A stretch of 64,000 nt of DNA. Source: Pseudomonadota bacterium (GTDB taxonomy: Bacteria > Pseudomonadota > Gammaproteobacteria > Burkholderiales > Burkholderiaceae_C). This document shows, one piece after another, positions 57,851 to 64,000 of this stretch. The position numbers and the translations under genes are program-made. The stretch lies in assembly GCA_021848345.1 (NCBI GenBank), contig JAJZUV010000007.1, positions 1-64,000 on the forward strand, written 5' to 3'. Under the pieces are notes generated by a model, which was not told the origin of the DNA, made no database searches, and saw nothing but the letters and a program-made list of their open reading frames with translations. The stretch's first letter is position 1. Every line of letters starts with the position of its first letter.

Positions 57851-58831
57851 ATGAAGCCGGCCTACGAGCACGTCGATTTCACCGAACACGGCTCGGTGCG
57901 CATCTACCACCGGCGACTGCCGCGCATTCCCTTCGAGTGGCACCACCACCCGGAGTACGAGCTCACGCTGACCCTCAACAGCCACGGCATGCGCTACATC
58001 GGCGACTCGGTCACCGAGTACGGCGACTGCGACCTGGTGCTGGTTCCCCCCGATCTGGCCCATACCTGGGCCTCCAACCGCTCCGCCGATCCCGCGCAGC
58101 CGCAGGTGGCGATCGTGGTCTGGTTCGACGGCGACTGGGCCCGGCGCCTGGCCGATTGCTGCCCGGAATACGAGGCGCTGCATCGACTGCTGCGCCGCGG
58201 GACCTGCGGCCTGTGCTTCTCCCAGGGCGATGCCCAGGCCATGCGCGAGCAATTGCCCGAATTGCTGTGCGCCGAACCGCGTCGGCGCCTGGCCGCCACG
58301 CTCGACCTGTTGTGCCGTCTGGCCGACGCTCCGGCGCAGGCGCTGGCCTCCCCCGGTGCCTTCGCCGGCGGCGCGGGCGCGACCACCGGTCACGAGCCGG
58401 AGCGCATCAATCGCGTGCTGGCGCTGATGGAGGCACGCCTGGCCGAGCCGCTGCGCATCGCCGACCTGTGCGCCGCCGCCCATTGGTCGCCCCGAAGCCT
58501 GCAGCGCTACTTCCTGCAGCACCTGGGTGAGAGCGTCGGACAGCACCTGACGCGCCTGCGCATCGGGCGCGCGTGCCGGCTGCTGGCCGACACGCGCCTG
58601 CCCGTGGCGCAGGTCGCCGCCCGCTCGGGTTTTGGCAACCTCGCGCATTTCAACCGACAGTTCAAGGCCGCGCGTCAGACCACGCCGAGCGCCTACCGCC
58701 GCCAGTTCGCGCAGGACGCGGCACGGCAGCACACGCTGCCCGCACAAGACGCCGCGCCCCTGGAGCAGCGCCCGCCCTCGCTGCGACGCGCGGCGCGCCG
58801 ACGCGCCATTCCCGCGCCTGCCGCGGATTGA
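57851..58831 (+). CDS. AraC-family transcriptional regulator
   Basis: 326 residues. N-terminal cupin ([25 protein letters not shown]) and C-terminal double HTH (about 200-290: [21 protein letters not shown] and [20 protein letters not shown]). A low-complexity basic tail follows. Similar in layout to the polyol AraC at 43169. Divergent position suggests that it controls the DUF1479 gene and perhaps the sugar-acid genes downstream. Confidence 0.88.
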   Translation: MKPAYEHVDFTEHGSVRIYHRRLPRIPFEWHHHPEYELTLTLNSHGMRYIGDSVTEYGDCDLVLVPPDLAHTWASNRSADPAQPQVAIVVWFDGDWARRLADCCPEYEALHRLLRRGTCGLCFSQGDAQAMREQLPELLCAEPRRRLAATLDLLCRLADAPAQALASPGAFAGGAGATTGHEPERINRVLALMEARLAEPLRIADLCAAAHWSPRSLQRYFLQHLGESVGQHLTRLRIGRACRLLADTRLPVAQVAARSGFGNLAHFNRQFKAARQTTPSAYRRQFAQDAARQHTLPAQDAAPLEQRPPSLRRAARRRAIPAPAAD

Positions 58832-58938
58832 GCACGCGGCGCCCCGCGCCGCCCCGACCTGCCCGCCCCGGACCTCGCCTCGCCTCGAGCGGCGCGGATG
58901 CACCGCGTGCGCGCCGCGGGATCAGGGAAAGCTCGGAG

Positions 58939-58967
58939 TTGGTCACCCGGGGCTTTATTTGTATGAT
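58939..58967 (+). promoter_or_regulatory. promoter of the sugar-acid/galactoside operon
   Basis: -35 TTGGTC (58939-58944), 17-bp spacer, -10 TATGAT (58962-58967), 42 nt before the dehydratase ATG. The TTTGTATGATGATTTG segment around the -10 could be a GntR-type operator; regulator not identified. Confidence 0.6.
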
Positions 58968-59009
58968 GATTTGAACTTTTCCACCCGGATCCCCGCATCA
59001 GGTTGCGCC

Positions 59010-60740
<1,731 letters not shown>

Positions 60741-60799
60741 CCTCGCCCCGGCAGACGTCGCCTGCGCGGCGGCGCGGCGCGGGGCCCCACGGACTCATC

Positions 60800-61954
60800 A
60801 TGGCAAGTATTCAACTCGAGCGAGTCAGCAAGGCCTACGGCAAGCTGCCATCGGTGGTGCGCGACGTCAGCCTGCGCATCGGGGACAACGAGTTCTGCGT
60901 GTTCGTCGGCCCGTCGGGCTGCGGCAAGTCCACGCTGCTGCGCATGGTCGCGGGACTGGAGTCCATCACTGCGGGCGAGCTGCGCATCGGCGACACGGTG
61001 ATGAACGACGTCCCTCCGGCGCGACGCGGCGTGGCCATGGTGTTCCAGAGCTATGCGTTGTTCCCGCACATGAGCGTGTTCGAGAACATGGCCTTCGGAC
61101 TGCGCCTGGCCAAGTGCCCGCCGCAGGAGGTGGAGCGGCGCGTGCGCTCGGCGGCGGGCATCCTGCAGCTCGAAGCCCTGCTGGATCGCATGCCCAAGGC
61201 GCTTTCGGGCGGGCAGCGCCAGCGCGTGGCCATCGGTCGCGCGATCGTGCGCGAGCCCGACGTGTTCCTGTTCGACGAGCCCTTGTCCAACCTGGACGCC
61301 GCGCTGCGGGTGCAGACGCGCTTCGAGATCGCCCGCCTGCATCGCGATTTCGGGCGCGCCAGCGCCATCTACGTCACCCACGACCAGGTGGAGGCGATGA
61401 CCCTGGCCGACCGCATCGTGTTGCTCAACACCGGTGCGGCCGTGGCGCGCGACGGCAGCGTCGCCCAATGCGGCACCCCGCTGGAGCTGTACCACCACCC
61501 GCGCAACCGCTTCGTCGCGGCTTTCATCGGTTCGCCGCGCATGAATTTCGCGCCGGCCCGCCTGCTCCAGCACGACGGCGAACTGGCCACGCTGCAACTG
61601 CGCAGCGGCGAAACCGTGCAGGCGCGGGTGGATGCGCGCGGCCAGTCCGCCGGGTCCGAACTGACCATCGGCATTCGCCCCGAGGACATCGAGGTCGGCG
61701 CGGGCGCGCCCGCGCTGGCTCGAGACGTGCTCTGGCAGGAGCGTCTGGGCGAGGCCACCTACCTGTATCTGGACGCGGCCGGCGGCGGCGACGCCTGGGT
61801 GGCCAAGGCGCCGGGCCATTTCAGCGCCGCTCCGGGCCACCGCGTGGCGCTGCGCCTGCCGCCCGAACGGGTGCACGTGTTCGACGCCGCCGACGTGGCC
61901 CTGCCCCGCACCGTGCAGCCCGAAGGGTTGCCGGCGATGGCGGTGGCGGCGTGA
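60800..61954 (+). CDS. ABC transporter ATP-binding protein (MalK/UgpC/LacK type)
   Basis: 384 residues. Walker [63 protein letters not shown] domain. A 13-residue insertion (around [14 protein letters not shown]) after the switch region differs from the other two MalK-type ATPases here. No permease or binding protein lies beside it inside the window, so its partners are either beyond 64000 or elsewhere. Placed between the dehydratase and GH42 genes, a lactose/galactoside importer is likely. Confidence 0.9.
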   Translation: MASIQLERVSKAYGKLPSVVRDVSLRIGDNEFCVFVGPSGCGKSTLLRMVAGLESITAGELRIGDTVMNDVPPARRGVAMVFQSYALFPHMSVFENMAFGLRLAKCPPQEVERRVRSAAGILQLEALLDRMPKALSGGQRQRVAIGRAIVREPDVFLFDEPLSNLDAALRVQTRFEIARLHRDFGRASAIYVTHDQVEAMTLADRIVLLNTGAAVARDGSVAQCGTPLELYHHPRNRFVAAFIGSPRMNFAPARLLQHDGELATLQLRSGETVQARVDARGQSAGSELTIGIRPEDIEVGAGAPALARDVLWQERLGEATYLYLDAAGGGDAWVAKAPGHFSAAPGHRVALRLPPERVHVFDAADVALPRTVQPEGLPAMAVAA

Positions 61955-61976
61955 GCGTGGCGAGGAGGGCAATCCC

Positions 61977-63998
61977 ATGACCTCGACGGAGATCCGCACC
62001 ATGATCGACCTGGGCGTTTGCTACTACCCGGAACAATGGCCGCGCGAACTGTGGGAGCGCGACGCGCGGCACATGCGCGAACTCGGGCTGCGCGTGGTGC
62101 GCATCGGCGAGTTCGCGTGGAGCCGCATCGAGCCGCGCAGCGGGGAGTTGTGCTGGGACTGGCTGGACGAGGCGCTCGACACCCTGCACCGGCATGAACT
62201 GCGCGTGGTGCTGGGAACCCCCACCGCGACCCCGCCCAAGTGGCTGGTCGACGCGCACCCGGACATCCTCGCCGTGGACGAGCACGGGCATGCGCGCGGC
62301 TTCGGCTCGCGGCGGCATTACTGTTTTTCCAGCCCGGTCTACCGCGAACAGTCCGCGCGCATGGTCACGCTGATGGCCGAGCGCTACGGACGCCACGAGG
62401 CCGTGTGCGCATGGCAGACCGACAACGAGTACGGCTGCCACTCCACGGTGCTGAGCTATTCGCGGGCCGCGCGCGAGCGCTTCCGCGTCTGGCTGCAACG
62501 GCGTTACGGCACGCTGCAGGCGCTCAACCGGGCCTGGGGCACGGTGTTCTGGAGCCAGGAGTACACGGACTTCGCGCAGATCGATCCCCCGGCGGGCACG
62601 GTGACCGAGGCCAATCCCTCGCATCGCCTGGACTGGCGGCGCTTCGCCTCCGACGAGGTGGCCGAGTTCAACCGCCTGCAGGTGGACATCCTGCGCAGGC
62701 TCTCGCCCGGGCGCGACGTGCTGCACAACTTCATGGGGTTTTTCACCGAGTTCGACCACCATCGCCTGGCGCGCGACCTGGACGTGGCGACCTGGGACTC
62801 CTACCCCCTCGGAGCCACGCAGAACTTTTTCCTGGACGCCGACGAAAAGCGGCGCCACGCCTTCACCGGTCACCCCGACATTCCGGCTTTCCACCACGAC
62901 CTGTACCGGGGCATGTGCGGCGGGCGCTGGTGGGTCATGGAACAGCAGCCCGGCCCGGTGAACTGGGCCCAGTGGAACCCGGCCCCCCACCCCGGCATGG
63001 TGCGCGCGTGGACCTGGCAGGCCCTGGCGCACGGCGCCGAGATCGTCAGCTACTTCCGCTGGCGCCAGGCACCCTACGCGCAGGAGCAGATGCACGCCGG
63101 ACTGCAGCGCCCCGACGGCAGCGACGACCTGGGTGCGGTCGAGGCCGCGCAGGTGGCGCGCGAACTCGACGCGCTGCGCGAGCCGCTGCGCGCGGCGCGC
63201 ACGCGGCGGCGCGCCGAGGTGGCGCTGGTGTTCGACTACGCCAGCCTGTGGATGGCCGACATCCAGCCGCAGGGCCGCGACTACCTGGCGCTGGAGGCGT
63301 GCTTCCGCGCCTACAGCGCGCTGCGCCAGCTGGGCCTCGACGTGGACATCCTGGCGCCGCACGCCGCGCTGGACGGCTATGCGCTGGTGGTGCTGCCCGC
63401 GCAATTGCGCGGCGACGCCGCGCTGGCCGAGAACCTGCGGCGCAGCACGGCCCAGGTGCTGCTGGGTCCGCGGGCCGGCTCCAAGACCGAGGATCTGCAG
63501 ATCCCCGACGGCCTCGCCCCGGGGGCGTTCGCGCAACTCGCCGGAGTGCAGGTGCAGCGCGTGAGCTCGCTGCCGCCGGGCGTCGAACTGGAGCTGCGCC
63601 TGGGCGACGACGGTCCCACGCTGCGCGCCACCCGCTGGTGCGAGCAACTGGCGCTGCGCGGTGCGCAAGCGCGGGCCCGCCTGAGCGAGGCCGCCGGGGG
63701 CGGCGCGGCGCTGACCCGCATGGACGACTGCTGGTATCTGGGCGCGTGGCTCGACCAGGCCGGCTGGGTGGCGCTGATCGAGCACATCGCGCCGGCCGCC
63801 GGACTGGCCGTGCAACGCCTTCCCGAAGGACTGCGCATCAGCCGCGTCGGCGAGCTGGTGCTGGCGCTGAACTTCTCCGATTCGCCGGTGTGCTGGGAGC
63901 CACCGCAAGGCGAGGCCACGCGCCTGCTGGGCGCGCGGGAGTTGCCCCCCAGGGGCCTGTCCATCTGGAAGCTGCTCCCAGCTGCTTCCGCACATTGA
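61977..63998 (+). CDS. GH42 beta-galactosidase
   Basis: 673 residues. Glycoside hydrolase family 42: N-terminal TIM barrel beginning LGVCYYPEQWPRELWE, acid/base E151 in QTDNEYGCHS, nucleophile E322 in VMEQQPGPVNW, then the A4-type trimerisation domain (about 390-590) and a small C-terminal domain. No signal peptide, so it hydrolyses imported galactosides in the cytosol. ATG at 61977 with AGGAGG upstream, 22 nt after the ATPase. Complete; the stop is two nt from the window end. Confidence 0.94.
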   Translation: MTSTEIRTMIDLGVCYYPEQWPRELWERDARHMRELGLRVVRIGEFAWSRIEPRSGELCWDWLDEALDTLHRHELRVVLGTPTATPPKWLVDAHPDILAVDEHGHARGFGSRRHYCFSSPVYREQSARMVTLMAERYGRHEAVCAWQTDNEYGCHSTVLSYSRAARERFRVWLQRRYGTLQALNRAWGTVFWSQEYTDFAQIDPPAGTVTEANPSHRLDWRRFASDEVAEFNRLQVDILRRLSPGRDVLHNFMGFFTEFDHHRLARDLDVATWDSYPLGATQNFFLDADEKRRHAFTGHPDIPAFHHDLYRGMCGGRWWVMEQQPGPVNWAQWNPAPHPGMVRAWTWQALAHGAEIVSYFRWRQAPYAQEQMHAGLQRPDGSDDLGAVEAAQVARELDALREPLRAARTRRRAEVALVFDYASLWMADIQPQGRDYLALEACFRAYSALRQLGLDVDILAPHAALDGYALVVLPAQLRGDAALAENLRRSTAQVLLGPRAGSKTEDLQIPDGLAPGAFAQLAGVQVQRVSSLPPGVELELRLGDDGPTLRATRWCEQLALRGAQARARLSEAAGGGAALTRMDDCWYLGAWLDQAGWVALIEHIAPAAGLAVQRLPEGLRISRVGELVLALNFSDSPVCWEPPQGEATRLLGARELPPRGLSIWKLLPAASAH

Positions 63999-64000
63999 CC

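Overview
The window is GC-rich, densely packed bacterial DNA. The lineage is most likely a betaproteobacterium of the order Burkholderiales. Evidence: a tmRNA whose tag reads ANDESFALAA, a class I-type PHA synthase with an acetyl-phosphate module, an Entner-Doudoroff sugar regulon under an RpiR/HexR-type repressor, polyol and fructose-type ABC importers, and GC-rich intergenic hairpin repeats. Genus cannot be told from the sequence. The overall theme is a carbohydrate-utilisation region of a heterotroph that stores polyhydroxyalkanoate.

Layout. 1-1.5 kb: 5' part of ssrA (tmRNA, cut by the window edge) and UDP-glucose dehydrogenase. 1.6-6.6 kb: phaC, a MaoC/phosphate acyltransferase fusion, ackA and a 70-residue unknown protein; an FNR/ANR-type box sits upstream of phaC and a PhaR/PhbF-like palindrome over the promoter of the small gene. 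6.6-19.1 kb (minus strand): a tightly coupled run edd-eda, gtsABCD-like glucose ABC importer, two Gfo/Idh/MocA oxidoreductases, an AGE-family sugar isomerase, a UPF0303 protein, a HAD phosphatase and galM. 19.1-26.1 kb (plus strand): zwf-pgl-glk-hexR-pgi and a PfkB sugar kinase, divergent from edd, with two HexR-like boxes between them. 26.3-27.5 kb: a GAF-EAL c-di-GMP phosphodiesterase. 27.6-32.1 kb: a cluster of type II toxin-antitoxin loci (one intact, one with a frameshifted toxin, one with an internally deleted toxin, plus a decayed duplicate antitoxin), mixed with a flavin oxidoreductase and an alpha/beta hydrolase. 32.3-36.2 kb: an RDD / TPR / PH-rhomboid membrane operon. 36.7-45.6 kb: an eight-gene polyol operon (ABC importer mtlEFGK-like, D-arabinitol/mannitol dehydrogenase, SDR polyol dehydrogenase, AraC regulator, xylulokinase). 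45.7-50.3 kb: SHOCT protein, LamB-type porin with its own HexR-like box, methylglyoxal synthase, AEC transporter, SemiSWEET. 50.4-56.3 kb: aldo/keto reductase, ROK repressor, RbsD/FucU mutarotase and a fructose/ribose-type ABC importer. 56.4-58.8 kb: DUF1479 dioxygenase-like protein divergent from an AraC regulator. 59-64 kb: IlvD/Edd-type sugar-acid dehydratase, a lone ABC ATPase and a GH42 beta-galactosidase.

How the parts fit. Sugars would cross the outer membrane by the porin and the inner membrane by the gts, polyol and frc importers. Glucose is phosphorylated by Glk, oxidised by Zwf and Pgl and split by Edd and Eda; mannose or fructose can join through the AGE isomerase, sugar kinase and Pgi; arabinitol, mannitol or sorbitol give ketoses for xylulokinase or fructokinase. 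HexR-like boxes at edd, zwf and the porin suggest one KDPG-responsive regulon. Excess carbon could go to PHA and acetate under low oxygen through the phaC-ackA cluster. No insertion sequence, CRISPR array or tRNA gene was seen.
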